Shown: positions 16,267 to 25,540, counted from the stretch's first letter. The stretch is DNA of 64,000 bases from an uncultured Anaeromusa sp. (GCF_963668665.1 NZ_OY764902.1:1181501-1245500), one strand, 5' to 3'. Notes: a model not told the origin generated them from the letters alone. Made by a program: numbers and translations.

Positions 16267-17454
16267 TCATTTCTTTTCCGGTTCCGCCAGCAGTTTCGTC
16301 ACCGTTCCCGGCTGGAGACCGACAAAACGCCAAACTGATTCGTCTACGCAATAAAGCTCTTTTTTCAGTAATTGTCCCCAGGAAAAGCTGTTGGCAATAT
16401 GAACCAGGCACAACAGTTCTTTATGCACCACATGCCCGGCTAACGGCTCATGGTGATAAAGCGCCGCTTCAACCAACGCATACGGAAGCTGCCACCAATG
16501 CAGCAGATACCCGCCCAGCTCGTTGTGGGCAACGCCGAATTTTTCGCGCTCCGCCGCCATCAAGGCGCTTAGCCCGCCATCTAAAAGCTGCTCTTTATAC
16601 CAAGGCCACGGCAAAAAAGTTTCGCCAAATCCTTTTAGCAAGGCGACGACCCCTAAGTCATGCAGCAGTCCTACGGAAGCAAATTCTTCCAAAATATTTT
16701 TTTTATAGACCTCTTGGTATAAGCGATGCACAAAGCGGTTCACCTGTACGGAATGACTCCAAAATAAATCCAGCACCTTCCGCTCCGCCAGCCCCACGGA
16801 AGGCGCGGCAAAAAGCCCGCTCGCCAAGACCAAATCCCGCAAAACATTTAGGCCCAAGTAGGAAATAGCCTGCTGTACCGAACCAATTTTAGCCCCATAA
16901 AAAGCGGCGTTCGCTACTTGCAGCAATTTGCCGGCAATCACCGGATCTGACTCTACCAACACCGCCATCTCTTTTACGTCCGCTTCTTCCTCGATAAAAT
17001 GGCATAGCTTTTCATAGGTTTCCGGCAGCGCAGGCAATTGCCCCAAAAACTCAATTTGCGCCAACAGCTTTTTATCACGCAGGGCGCCCTGCAGCCGCAA
17101 AATCTTATCCACTAACTCTACTAATTCTTCATTGTTCCACGGTTTGAGCAAGTACATCTGTGCGGAACCGTCCAGGAGCGAGGTAAATACTTGGTTTTTC
17201 TCAGCAAAGCCGCTGAGAATTAGGCGCATGGTTTGCGGATATAACTCTTTCACGCGTCGCAATAGTTGATGCCCGTCCATTTCCGGCATGCGCATATCGC
17301 TGATTACCAGATCCACCCGCTGCAGCTGCAAAAACCGCAACGCTGCATCGCCGCTTTCCACAAAGAATAATTCGTACTCCGTATCTTGAAAAACTCTCCG
17401 TAATGAACGCAAAATCGCTTTCTCATCATCAACAAAGAGAATGGATGCTTTCAA
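16267..17454 (-). CDS. Response regulator with HDOD domain
   Basis: A 395-residue protein. The N-terminal receiver (LFVDDE; DLVISDMRMPEMDG with phospho-Asp; KPW near 125) resembles the RpfG-like receivers that have 'LSGFAE' after strand 4. From about residue 150 on is an HDOD domain (LPALPETYEKLCHFIEEEA; then LLQVANAAFYGAKIGSVQQA), the HD-related output domain common in regulators of motility and c-di-GMP signalling. HDOD lacks a proven catalytic activity. It lies 37 bp after the REC gene and 13 bp before the kinase gene, in one operon. Confidence 0.88.
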   Translation of the reverse strand: MKASILFVDDEKAILRSLRRVFQDTEYELFFVESGDAALRFLQLQRVDLVISDMRMPEMDGHQLLRRVKELYPQTMRLILSGFAEKNQVFTSLLDGSAQMYLLKPWNNEELVELVDKILRLQGALRDKKLLAQIEFLGQLPALPETYEKLCHFIEEEADVKEMAVLVESDPVIAGKLLQVANAAFYGAKIGSVQQAISYLGLNVLRDLVLASGLFAAPSVGLAERKVLDLFWSHSVQVNRFVHRLYQEVYKKNILEEFASVGLLHDLGVVALLKGFGETFLPWPWYKEQLLDGGLSALMAAEREKFGVAHNELGGYLLHWWQLPYALVEAALYHHEPLAGHVVHKELLCLVHIANSFSWGQLLKKELYCVDESVWRFVGLQPGTVTKLLAEPEKK

Positions 17455-17491
17455 CCGGTCCGCCTCCCTTCGCCGCCGCAGCGGCCAAGCC

Positions 17492-18475
17492 TTAAAGCAG
17501 CAAAAATGGCTGCCCTATCTTCAGTACCCGTCGATCCGCCAGCTCCGCTTCTTCAAACCAAATCTCGCTATCACGCAGATGTTCTTTAAAGAAATTTTCC
17601 AGTTGCCGCTGGCTTTCGCTCGCCAACGGAGTAATCAACAGCACTTCTAGAACAAGTTTTTTCTCGCCTTCCCATCTCAGCACCACCTGCCCTTGCAAGA
17701 GCGTCTGCTCCCCGTTAAGAAAAGTTTTTAACAGTAATCCAGGCAGAAAACGTAAGCCTCGTACGTTTCCCAAGGCTTCGTAATTTTCCAGAACCCTCTC
17801 TTCTGATCCTGCATACTCTACCAACCACTCTCTGAGGTGTTCGGCTTCTTCTTGCAAAGAAAACCCTTCCGGAGTAAGGCCAGAGGCATACCCCTGAATC
17901 CAACAGGCCGCCGCCTGCAGCACCGCTTCTCCAGCACCAGCTTGACGCGCTTTTTCCGTTTGCACGCTCAACGCCAGAATACGCCCTAAGCGAAACTCCT
18001 GTTCCTTCATCTTCCCTTCCATACGGTCCAGCACTTTTTTATAAGCGTTATTACGAGACTCCAAGGTCTCTTTCATATCTGCTTCCATTTTTTTTAGTTG
18101 ATAGTATTCTAAGGCCCGGTAAATAAAGCGAGAAAAGTCCTCATCCCAGGGTTTGGTAATAAAGCTAAACACGTCGGCATGATTCACCGTCGCTAAAACC
18201 TGGCTTAACTGTGTATAGCCAGACAAAACCATGCGCACCGTAGCGGGAAATTGCTCTTTAGCCCGCTTCAAGAGCTGCAGTCCATCCATTTCCGGCATGC
18301 GCATATCTGTAACCAGCACGGCAATATCCCCAGCTTCCAATAGTATCAACGCTTCTTTGCCGCTTTTCGCAAAAAGCGCTTCATAGTCTTCTTCCTGTAC
18401 CGCCCGGCGAATCGCGTTAAGTACATTCGCTTCATCGTCCACAAACAACACTTTCAGCTTTTTTTGCTCGGACAT
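17492..18475 (-). CDS. Response regulator with uncharacterised C-terminal domain
   Basis: A 327-residue protein. The receiver (LFVDDEANVLNAIRR; VLVTDMRMPEMDG with phospho-Asp; LSGYTQLSQ; ITKPW) is close in sequence to that of the next gene, so these two receivers arose by duplication. After a coiled-coil-like stretch (~residues 125-170) there is a ~150-residue C-terminal domain I do not recognise. Start ATG 18475 follows GGAGGGCG; an upstream GTG/ATG extension lacks a binding site. It is the first gene of the three-gene operon and diverges from the ODP-like/REC gene at 18733. Confidence 0.8.
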   Translation of the reverse strand: MSEQKKLKVLFVDDEANVLNAIRRAVQEEDYEALFAKSGKEALILLEAGDIAVLVTDMRMPEMDGLQLLKRAKEQFPATVRMVLSGYTQLSQVLATVNHADVFSFITKPWDEDFSRFIYRALEYYQLKKMEADMKETLESRNNAYKKVLDRMEGKMKEQEFRLGRILALSVQTEKARQAGAGEAVLQAAACWIQGYASGLTPEGFSLQEEAEHLREWLVEYAGSEERVLENYEALGNVRGLRFLPGLLLKTFLNGEQTLLQGQVVLRWEGEKKLVLEVLLITPLASESQRQLENFFKEHLRDSEIWFEEAELADRRVLKIGQPFLLL

Positions 18476-18732
18476 ACGAACGCCCTCCTTTATTTGCAAA
18501 GCCCCTTGGCTTTTACGAGCCTGCGAAGCCAGCTTCACCGCAACAACCAACTTTAATCAAAGTATTTCCACAAAATTTACAAATTTCCTGCGCTTCTTCT
18601 TTCATCATTCAACACGGCCTTACTTTGAGCTTGCATTCTTTTCCTTTTCCTCCCAGCCACAGGCAGGAAGAGCCTCCAACACCCAGAATAAAGTAAAGAT
18701 ATCACTACCGCGCCGAGGAAAGGAGACTGCTT

Positions 18733-20778
18733 ATGTCTATGGATCGTCAACAGCCAATCGCCCTTGCCAACGGCGTTTACTGGGTGGGTGCTGCCGGCAA
18801 CCAGATGCCTCTGAACTGCAACCCTTATTTGATCGTTGCTCAAGGGGAAGCCGTACTCATTGATCCGGGCTCACCCCTGGACTTTCCTCAGGTCTGGAAC
18901 AAGGTAACACAGCTCATTCCCATCGAGAAATTGCGCTATATTGTGCTGCAGCACCAGGATCCTGATTTTTGCGCCAGCGTCCCTCTTTGGGAGCAGTATT
19001 GCTTTCAAGGCCAGCTTGTAGCGCACTGGCGCGCCATTCCCATTATCAAGTGCTATGGCGTCCGTTCTGAGTTTTATAATATCAGCCAACAGGAACACCG
19101 CCTCGTTTTGGGGCAGGATCATCTGCTGCAATTTTACCCCACGCCCTATTTGCATTCGCCTTGCGCCTTTGCCACTTATGATCCGCAAAGCCGCACCTTG
19201 TTTTCCAGCGATCTCTTTGGTGTTCTGACAGAAGAAGCTCCTTTGTTCGCGGACGAATGGGACGGCCTCAATTACCTGGAAGCCATGAAAGCCTTTCATG
19301 AGCACTATATGCCTTCCTCTGACATCCTGGGCGCCGCGATGGACGTGTTTGCGCAGTTGGATTTAAAGCGAATCGCGCCGCAGCACGGTTCTGTCATCCG
19401 CCGGGATTTACCGGTATATATAGAAACACTGCGCCACTTGCCCTGCGGTTCTCTGCTGACGCCGCAGACGAAAAAGCTGCGCCCCCACGACAGCTATACC
19501 CCCTTGCTCAATCAAGTGCTGCAGCGTCTTACGGGCCTGCTTTCACACCGGAAAATCCATGTCCTCTTCGCCGGCACTCCCTTCCCGTTGCTGACAGACT
19601 GCTTGCAGCTTCCGGATGATTTTCCCGGTACCGAAGAAAATTGGCATGCCTTCTTTGCTACGCTGCATCAACGCCGCGGCCTGGATTTACTGCTGCAATT
19701 AGAACCCCTAGTACGTCAGCTCACCAATACCTATACCGCCGCCACACCGCAAATCTATGACACCGTATTATTTTCTCTGGAAAAAGAAACCCAACGTCTG
19801 CATCAGGAAAATCTGGCGCTGCTGGAAAAAAATCTGCGCATTCAAGAACATGTCCAGCATGCGGCCAGCCACCTGCTCCAGTGTCCCATCACCAAACTCA
19901 ACAATGAAAAGGTGTTTTTAGAATACCTGGAAGAGCAATGCAAACAGGCGCGGTGTCAAGAGCCGTCAGGAGCGCTGCTGCTCATCGGCGCAGACAATCT
20001 GGCGCAAGTCAATCTCCGACATGGCAGCCGCGCTGGCGACGAGCTGCTGCGCGGCCTAGCGCTGTTTCTCAAAGAGCACTTGCAAGCCGGCAGCCATTTA
20101 TTCAAAGTCGATGGACCTGTTTTTGCCTGCTATCTGGAAGGCGCCGCCAAAGAAAACGCCTTGGCCTACGCCGAAGAGCTGCGCTATTTAGTCGAACAGT
20201 CTACACATTTTATCGAAGCCACCACCGTTTCCATCGGCGTCATTGCTTCGTCTGATCTGACCCTGCGTCAGTGTGAGGAAACCGAACTTTGCATGCAGGC
20301 TTTCTATCAAACAGCCAAGGGGCATCTCGCTACCGCCCGGCAACAGGGAAGAAACCGCGTTTTTACGGATACCGGCATTCCCGTTTCCGTTTCTTTGGGA
20401 CAAATCTTGTTGGTGGACACCGACGAATTACACCTAGAAGTGCTGCGCAGTCTGCTCCAGGCGGAAGGCTTCAGCATCCTCACTGCCGCTAATGGCGAAG
20501 AAGCCCTCGCCGCAGTGGAAAAACACCAGCCGGAGCTGATCATCTCTGAAGTGCTTTTGCCCAAAGTCGACGGCTTCGCCCTGCGAGAACGGCTGCGCCA
20601 AAATTCCTCCTCTCAAGCTATTCCGTTTTTCTTCCTGTCCCACCTTAAAGACCATGAAGGCATTCAGCGCGCCTTGGCCTTAGACGTAGAGCATTACCTG
20701 CAAAAGCCTTATATTCTGCCGGAGCTCATCGGTCTGGTACTGCTGAAGTTCCGGCAAAAAAGAGCCTTACAGTTCTAG
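18733..20778 (+). CDS. ODP-like metallo-beta-lactamase / degenerate GGDEF / pseudo-receiver fusion
   Basis: A 681-residue three-domain protein. Residues 1-250 are an ODP-type MBL fold as in flavodiiron proteins. Metal ligands are seen as HQDPDF (usual form HxExDH, with the last His changed to Phe), LHSP, SSDLFG and PQHGS. Residues ~385-540 look like a GGDEF domain whose signature is lost (KVDGPVFACYL), so no cyclase activity is expected. Residues ~555-675 are a receiver with phospho-Asp replaced by Glu (ELIISEVLLPKVDG), so it may be locked. There is no flavodoxin domain. It diverges from the two-component operon, suggesting an O2/NO or redox sensor feeding it. Confidence 0.82.
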   Translation: MSMDRQQPIALANGVYWVGAAGNQMPLNCNPYLIVAQGEAVLIDPGSPLDFPQVWNKVTQLIPIEKLRYIVLQHQDPDFCASVPLWEQYCFQGQLVAHWRAIPIIKCYGVRSEFYNISQQEHRLVLGQDHLLQFYPTPYLHSPCAFATYDPQSRTLFSSDLFGVLTEEAPLFADEWDGLNYLEAMKAFHEHYMPSSDILGAAMDVFAQLDLKRIAPQHGSVIRRDLPVYIETLRHLPCGSLLTPQTKKLRPHDSYTPLLNQVLQRLTGLLSHRKIHVLFAGTPFPLLTDCLQLPDDFPGTEENWHAFFATLHQRRGLDLLLQLEPLVRQLTNTYTAATPQIYDTVLFSLEKETQRLHQENLALLEKNLRIQEHVQHAASHLLQCPITKLNNEKVFLEYLEEQCKQARCQEPSGALLLIGADNLAQVNLRHGSRAGDELLRGLALFLKEHLQAGSHLFKVDGPVFACYLEGAAKENALAYAEELRYLVEQSTHFIEATTVSIGVIASSDLTLRQCEETELCMQAFYQTAKGHLATARQQGRNRVFTDTGIPVSVSLGQILLVDTDELHLEVLRSLLQAEGFSILTAANGEEALAAVEKHQPELIISEVLLPKVDGFALRERLRQNSSSQAIPFFFLSHLKDHEGIQRALALDVEHYLQKPYILPELIGLVLLKFRQKRALQF

Positions 20779-20782
20779 GTTT

Positions 20783-20940
20783 GAAACCCCTGCTTTATTC
20801 ATATCTCACGTCAAATGGTCCCTTTTTCCACCCTACTTTGTCAGAACGCCTCGGCAGAGCGCCGCTATGCCTGCGTTTTCTTCCTCGTCGGGTAAAAAAA
20901 TGACCTAATTTGACGGAGTATTCATTAAATCAAGGGCTCC
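20783..20940 (-). repeat. ~160-bp palindromic element, copy B
   Basis: Inverted relative to copy A and starting 5 bp after the stop at 20778. Its arms pair (CGTCAAAT with ATTTGACG, plus a TTTTT / AAAAAAA stretch), while the core, read on the minus strand, carries GAAGAAAACGCAGGCATAGC and CTCTGCCGAGGCGTTCTGAC. The arms differ from those of copy A but remain self-complementary. It may serve as the terminator of the upstream gene. Confidence 0.85.
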
Positions 20941-21027
20941 CTATACGAGTTTCGCGAACACCAAAAAGAACACTATTTTTCATTCCACAGGGACTAATAT
21001 TTAATGAATCTATTTCCCCAAATTCCA

Positions 21028-21190
21028 AGGGGCCTGCTGATTTAATGAGTGCACCGCCAGGGCAAGAGTTTTTTTCGCCTGGCAAGGAAGAGAGCCGCAG
21101 GAATAGCGGGGCTCTTTCAAGGTTTTCTGACGCAGCCAGGCGGAAAAAGAATTGTCCTGGCGCGTGATACGAATAAATTAGCAGGCCCCT
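21028..21190 (+). repeat. ~160-bp palindromic element, copy C
   Basis: Ends pair perfectly (AGGGGCCTGCT with AGCAGGCCCCT), as do inner parts of the arms (CGCCAGG with CCTGGCG). The core contains CCGCAGGAATAGCGGGGCTC then GGTTTTCTGAC. It ends just before the AAAAGGAGGTGA ribosome binding site of the glycosyltransferase gene, so it lies in that gene's 5' leader. Bases 20941-21027, between copies B and C, hold only a partial arm-like ATTTAATGAATC. Confidence 0.85.
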
Positions 21191-21209
21191 GCTAAAAGGA
21201 GGTGACACG

Positions 21210-24092
21210 ATGCTGGTCACTCTAGAAGAATTATATTGGCTTTGCGCCGGTTTGCTCTTATTCATCGGCTATGGTTTGGCGCTTATCGCCTACCAAAAGT
21301 ACCGCCTGCACCGCCGCAAGCGGCAGCAGTTGACCTTAAACCGCAACCTGCTGCAGGACTTTGCCTACTACGACGAAGAAGCGCTGCGGCCTTGGATTCG
21401 CAAAGCCAAACGCAGAGCCTTTGATTTGCTGCAGGATCTAACCCAGCTGCATCAGCTGCACAAAGATCCTCGCAATCGATTCGTCAAAGCCCTGCGAGAA
21501 ACAAATGTTGAACGCCGCTACCACCAACAATTACGGTCCTCCTTCGCGGCACGCCGCCGCAAAGCCGCCCTCCTCTTAGCCGCACTGCCCTGTTCCAATA
21601 CCAACCACGCCTTAGAAGAAGCCCTACCAAAAGAGCAGGACCTACAAACTAAACTATACCTATGCGCGGCTTTAGCCCGCCTTGAAGACGTCAAGGCCAT
21701 CCCTCTTATGGTAGAAACACTGCCCGGAGCGCCGCAATGGTACCGAACTCGCGTCAACATGCGTCTAGCTTCTTTCGGCAAGGCCTTTCACGATTACGTA
21801 CCGCAGCTGACACAGCGGACGGAAATGGAAATTCAGAGCCTGCTAGTGGATTTTGCCGCCATCTATCCTTCGGCTGCCTTGAAGAAATATCTGCTCCAGT
21901 GCATTGCTTCTCCTGTCAAAGACATTGCCTACCGCGCTACGCGCAACTTGGGCATTTTTTACTGCCATGAGCTGAAAACCCCGCTATTTCTGGAAAATCC
22001 GGATCCAGTCATACGCAACATCACCATTCAGGCCTTGAGCTCTATTCCTACTGTGCGCACCTTAGAGCTGCTGCTGCCTCTGTTAGCACAGCCGCGCCAC
22101 AGCGACCAGGCTGCATCAGCCATGTCTTCTATTGTCCAAAAAAAACCGTTTTTATTGAATTTTATTCTTGAAGAATTTCAAAAAGAATATGATGCTTCTA
22201 CGCAAAATGCTTTAGCAACGGTCCTAGCTAACCGGCTGGAATATTTGTTGATGCGCCTGACCGCCGGACCCGACCCGGTACTGGACCGTACCTTGACCCG
22301 TCTTATCCAAGCAAAGAAAACCAATGCTATCATCGGTCTTTTACGGCGCAATCATTCCCAAGAAATAGAGTTAATCTTGCTAAGGCATCTACGCCGTCTG
22401 CTTCCGGATCTTCCTGACGTGCGCCAAGAGCTGCGTCTTTATCTGCCGGCAGACATTTTGAATAAACTCGGCGAGACGCCGCTGCCGCAAGCGACTACGC
22501 GCCGCGAGCATATCGTCGATCACGAAAAGATTTTCTACCTGCGCCTCCTGCTGCCATTCGCCTTTTTATCAGTACCCCTGCTGTATGCAGCACGTTACTG
22601 GGAGCAGTTTTATGAATGGACTCCCTACATGCATCTGACCCAATTTGTCCTGGACTTCAACTACTACATTGCTTTTTATTCCCTTGCCGTCAACGGCATC
22701 TCCCTGGCCCTGCTATTTTTTTCCCTATTGGCCATCCGCAAGCAAGGCGACGCGTGGAATACCAAAAAGCGCAGCTTTCTCTTCCGCCCCCGCATACTGC
22801 CAGGCATTACCATTATTGCCCCGGCCTATCAAGAAGAAAGCACTATTATTGAAAGTACGCGCTCCCTTTTGAACCTGCACTATCCCAACTACGAGCTGAT
22901 CGTGGTCAATGACGGATCCAACGACAAAACCCTTGATCAGTTGATTGAGCACTTCCAGTTGGAAAAAATCGACCGCTTTGTGCCGCAGCGCCTCAAAACT
23001 CAGCCAATCCGGGGCCTCTACGCCTCCAAAGCCATTCCCAAACTGCTCGTAGTCGACAAGGCCAACGGCGGCAAGGCCGACGCCCTCAACGCGGGCATCA
23101 ACTTATCGGGCAAAGAGTTTTTCTGCGGCATTGACGCCGACTGCCTGCTGGAAAAAGATTCTCTAATCAAACTAGCCTCCACAATCCTGGACGCGCCGGA
23201 AGAGCCAGTCGCCGTGGGCGGCAATATCTTTCCGGTTAATGGCTGCAAAGTTGATCGCGGCGAGCTGACTCATATCGGACTTCCTGCCAGCCACCTGGCG
23301 CGCTTCCAAACCATCGAATACTTGCGGGCCTTCATGGCCGGCCGTCTCGGCTGGGCGCAGATCAACTCCTTGTTGATCATTTCCGGCGCTTTCGGCCTAT
23401 TCAACAAAGACCGCGTTGTTGAAATTGGAGGCTACCTTACCAGCAGCGAACGCTACAAAAAAGACACCGTCGGCGAAGACATGGAACTGGTCGTGCGCCT
23501 GCGGCGTCATATGTGCGAACAAAATAAGCCGCACAGCATCCTTTACGCTTTCAACGCCAACTGCTGGACTGAAGTTCCTGAACCGCTGTCCGTCCTGCAT
23601 CGCCAGCGTGACCGCTGGCAGCGGGGCCTCATCGACATCCTGTTTTTCCATCGCAAATTGCTGCTCAATCCCCGCTATGGCCGTTTGGGGATGGTGGCCT
23701 TACCGTATTTCTTCCTTTTTGAAATGTTCGGTCCGTTTTTAGAAGTGCAAGGCTATGTCATGGTTGTCGCTGCCGCTTGCCTTGGTTTGCTCAACCTGCC
23801 TCTGGCTTTGCTGCTGCTGCTAAGCAGCGTCCTTTTAGGAGTACTTGTGTCGGTGTTCTCTCTTGTCATTGTCTCCCGGGAAAATGATTATTTTCCCGGC
23901 CCCTACATGGCTACCTTGCTAGGCTACGCCATTTTGGAAAACTTCTGGTTCCGGCAATTGGCCAATTTTTGGCGCGTCACAGGCTACTTGAATACCCTGC
24001 GCCAACAAACAGGCTGGGGCAACATGAAGCGCCAAGGCTTTCAGCAAAGCGAAAAACCTGCGGAGCAAGGCACAACTGGAACGGGGCGTTGA
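21210..24092 (+). CDS. HEAT-repeat / family 2 processive glycosyltransferase
   Basis: A 960-residue membrane protein, probably a polysaccharide synthase. There is an N-terminal membrane helix, then a basic region and HEAT-like helical repeats to about residue 430, then membrane helices (~440-510). The GT2 domain starts near 532 (IAPAYQEESTIIESTRSLL), with VVNDGS, a DxD motif near 643 (GIDADC), an acceptor-site ED (VGEDMELVVRL) and the processive-enzyme QxxRW near 800 (HRQRDRWQRG). Several C-terminal helices follow. GT2 synthases of the PgaC/BcsA kind make and export chains through the inner membrane; the HEAT domain is an unusual addition. ATG 21210 follows AAAGGAGGTGACACG. Its C-terminus runs into a repeat module. 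Confidence 0.85.
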   Translation: MLVTLEELYWLCAGLLLFIGYGLALIAYQKYRLHRRKRQQLTLNRNLLQDFAYYDEEALRPWIRKAKRRAFDLLQDLTQLHQLHKDPRNRFVKALRETNVERRYHQQLRSSFAARRRKAALLLAALPCSNTNHALEEALPKEQDLQTKLYLCAALARLEDVKAIPLMVETLPGAPQWYRTRVNMRLASFGKAFHDYVPQLTQRTEMEIQSLLVDFAAIYPSAALKKYLLQCIASPVKDIAYRATRNLGIFYCHELKTPLFLENPDPVIRNITIQALSSIPTVRTLELLLPLLAQPRHSDQAASAMSSIVQKKPFLLNFILEEFQKEYDASTQNALATVLANRLEYLLMRLTAGPDPVLDRTLTRLIQAKKTNAIIGLLRRNHSQEIELILLRHLRRLLPDLPDVRQELRLYLPADILNKLGETPLPQATTRREHIVDHEKIFYLRLLLPFAFLSVPLLYAARYWEQFYEWTPYMHLTQFVLDFNYYIAFYSLAVNGISLALLFFSLLAIRKQGDAWNTKKRSFLFRPRILPGITIIAPAYQEESTIIESTRSLLNLHYPNYELIVVNDGSNDKTLDQLIEHFQLEKIDRFVPQRLKTQPIRGLYASKAIPKLLVVDKANGGKADALNAGINLSGKEFFCGIDADCLLEKDSLIKLASTILDAPEEPVAVGGNIFPVNGCKVDRGELTHIGLPASHLARFQTIEYLRAFMAGRLGWAQINSLLIISGAFGLFNKDRVVEIGGYLTSSERYKKDTVGEDMELVVRLRRHMCEQNKPHSILYAFNANCWTEVPEPLSVLHRQRDRWQRGLIDILFFHRKLLLNPRYGRLGMVALPYFFLFEMFGPFLEVQGYVMVVAAACLGLLNLPLALLLLLSSVLLGVLVSVFSLVIVSRENDYFPGPYMATLLGYAILENFWFRQLANFWRVTGYLNTLRQQTGWGNMKRQGFQQSEKPAEQGTTGTGR

Positions 24093-24164
24093 ACAAGAGA
24101 ATCGGAGTCACGGGAGGGTACGCAGGAGAAATACAAATTCAAACAAGAGTAGAGTGAGGGAACG
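24087..24164 (+). repeat. GGAG-rich repeat module overlapping the glycosyltransferase stop
   Basis: GTTGAACAAGAGAATCGGAG starts inside the last codons, so the stop TGA at 24090-24092 is part of the module; a second AACAAGAGTAGAGTGAGGG unit follows. Same family as at 12466 and 49855. Confidence 0.75.
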
Positions 24165-24176
24165 ATGGAAGTATAA

Positions 24177-24203
24177 AAAAGCCAGAGGAAGCAGAGAGAA
24201 TAT
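24177..24203 (+). repeat. GCCAGAGGAAGCAGAGAGAA repeat
   Basis: Short direct repeat that recurs in opposite orientation at 29838-29890 and 41808-41865 as TTCTCTCTGTTYCCTCTGGC plus CCTCTGTT...CTCTG. It is non-coding and its function is unknown. Confidence 0.55.
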
Positions 24204-24210
24204 TTGCGAA

Positions 24211-24292
24211 GAGATTGCCGCGTCGCTACGCTCCTCGCAACGACAGGGTTAGGCTGGCTTGCGGGTCATTGCGAGCGCCAGCGCGGCAATCG
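24211..24292. repeat. GATTGCCGCG...CGCGGCAATC inverted repeat
   Basis: The arms GATTGCCGCGTCGCTACGCT and the reverse of CGAGCGCCAGCGCGGCAATC enclose CTCCTCGCAACGAC-type sequence. A partial copy lies at 49930-49965. This is a class of short palindromic repeat seen widely in Firmicutes genomes. Confidence 0.65.
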
Positions 24293-24337
24293 CTCCGATC
24301 GCAAACAAATAGTAAAATAAATTCGCAAAAAATTACA

Positions 24338-24498
24338 GGGAATCATTGATTTAATGAACACTCCGGGAAAATGAGATATTTTTTTGTCAGGCGCGAAAGA
24401 AAACGCAGGCATAGTGGAGCTATGCCGAGGTTTTCTGACAAAGTCTGACGAAAAAAGAGCCATTTCCCCGAGAGATGTGAGTAAATTAATGATGACCC
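24338..24498 (+). repeat. ~160-bp palindromic element, copy D
   Basis: GGGAATCATTGATTTAATGA pairs with TAAATTAATGATGACCC, and CGGGAAAATG pairs with CATTTCCCCG. The core reads GAAAGAAAACGCAGGCATAG, then GAGCTATGCCGAGGTTTTCT; its inner hairpin GGCATAG/CTATGCC is perfect. It lies immediately before the GAGGAGGAG site of the beta-barrel gene. Confidence 0.85.
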
Positions 24499-24512
24499 AA
24501 GAGGAGGAGAGT

Positions 24513-25397
24513 ATGAAAAAAGCGCTTTTTTTCCTGTGCTGCGCCGCCAGTTTAGTTTTCTACGGAACGGCGGAAGCGGCGGCAGATGCAAAAAAAACAA
24601 TCGTTGATACTAGTTTCACCTACAGCAACGACAGCGACGGCGTAACATCCCGCAGCATGAAGATTACCGATGAAAAAGCGGAAGATCCGCTGAGCTACAC
24701 TCTGTATCTCACACGCCTGGGTCAGAAATACCGTCCGTCTATTGATGAAAAAACATTGGTCTTCAAATGGGTGCGCCCTTTGAAAAATGAAGCCAATCTC
24801 ACCATTTGGGGCGGCTACACGAAAAACGATTTGCGCAGCTTTGTTCCTGCCGCGCTTATGTATGATCAAAGTATCAGCGACACCCATCACGCCTGGTACA
24901 GCATTGGCCGCGAAAGCATCGGCACGATTCCGGCTAACGAGCGCAATCTTTTCCGCAGCAGCGTCGCCGCCAGCCATATGTGGCGCACTAGTCCCGGCGC
25001 TTCGCTGGCATTAGAGGCCAATCAATGGTTCTACAGCGACCAAAATCGCGAACAAAAATACGTCCTTTCGTATACGCAGAAGCATTCCGCCCGTTTTGAA
25101 ACCGTCGCTTCTTACGCCTACCATGACGCCAAGTTTACCCAGCCCGGCATTTACTGGGTGCCCCAGCAAGAGCACCGCCTCAGCATTACGCCTAAATACG
25201 ACATTCCCATCGGCAACGGCACACTGGCGCTTGCCTGGGAGCAAGGCCTCTGGGCCCGCAATAAAGACGGCAGCATCAAAAGCTACAAAGGCACCGTCTC
25301 CTATCGCCAGGGCCGCTTCAACGCCGGCGTAGAATATCTGCATGACGGCGACTACAATTCCCATCTCTACCGCTTAGATTATCAATTGCTGTTGTAG
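24513..25397 (+). CDS. Putative outer-membrane beta-barrel protein
   Basis: A 294-residue protein with a clear signal peptide (MKKALFFLCCAASLVFYGTA, cleavage near AEA-AA) and then alternating polar/hydrophobic strands rich in Tyr and Trp (for example LTIWGGYTKNDLRSF, HAWYSIGRESIG, GTVSYRQGRFNAGVEYLHDG), typical of a beta-barrel. It ends YRLDYQLLL rather than in Phe. I do not recognise the family. ATG 24513 is chosen by GAGGAGGAG and by the signal peptide. It follows the GT2 synthase in the same direction and may be the outer-membrane exit for its polysaccharide, by analogy with PgaA or BcsC barrels; it lacks the TPR part those have. Confidence 0.65.
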   Translation: MKKALFFLCCAASLVFYGTAEAAADAKKTIVDTSFTYSNDSDGVTSRSMKITDEKAEDPLSYTLYLTRLGQKYRPSIDEKTLVFKWVRPLKNEANLTIWGGYTKNDLRSFVPAALMYDQSISDTHHAWYSIGRESIGTIPANERNLFRSSVAASHMWRTSPGASLALEANQWFYSDQNREQKYVLSYTQKHSARFETVASYAYHDAKFTQPGIYWVPQQEHRLSITPKYDIPIGNGTLALAWEQGLWARNKDGSIKSYKGTVSYRQGRFNAGVEYLHDGDYNSHLYRLDYQLLL

Positions 25398-25416
25398 TTG
25401 AAAACGACGGAGAGAT

Positions 25417-25454
25417 ATTTTAACAGGAGTAGAGGGAGTAAAGTGAGGGAACGG
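25417..25454 (+). repeat. GGAG-rich repeat module
   Basis: TTAACAGGAGTAGAGGGAGT then AAAGTGAGGGAACGG, 20 bp past the beta-barrel gene stop. It faces a minus-oriented module at 25541-25700. Confidence 0.75.
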
Positions 25455-25482
25455 CAGTTCGTTTCATAAATTTTGGTATAGC

Positions 25483-25532
25483 AAAAAAGCAGGCAAGCGA
25501 GCTCGGCTAGTGCTCTCTTGCCTGCTTTTTTT
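25483..25532. terminator. Bidirectional terminator between convergent genes
   Basis: AAAAAAGCAGGCAAG pairs with CTTGCCTGCTTTTTTT, with T-tracts on both strands. It separates the plus-strand beta-barrel gene from the minus-strand deacetylase gene. Confidence 0.9.
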
Positions 25533-25540
25533 AATTGCCC

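Noticed and set aside
21028..21190. Palindromic element as a c-di-GMP or other known riboswitch
   Set aside because: It lies in leaders of GT2, beta-barrel and MCP genes, which is tempting, but it has none of the GEMM consensus, and copies A, B and F are not in leaders of co-directional genes.
24384..24512. N-terminal extension of the beta-barrel protein
   Set aside because: The open frame upstream runs through palindromic element D; the signal peptide and GAGGAGGAG site fix the start at 24513.
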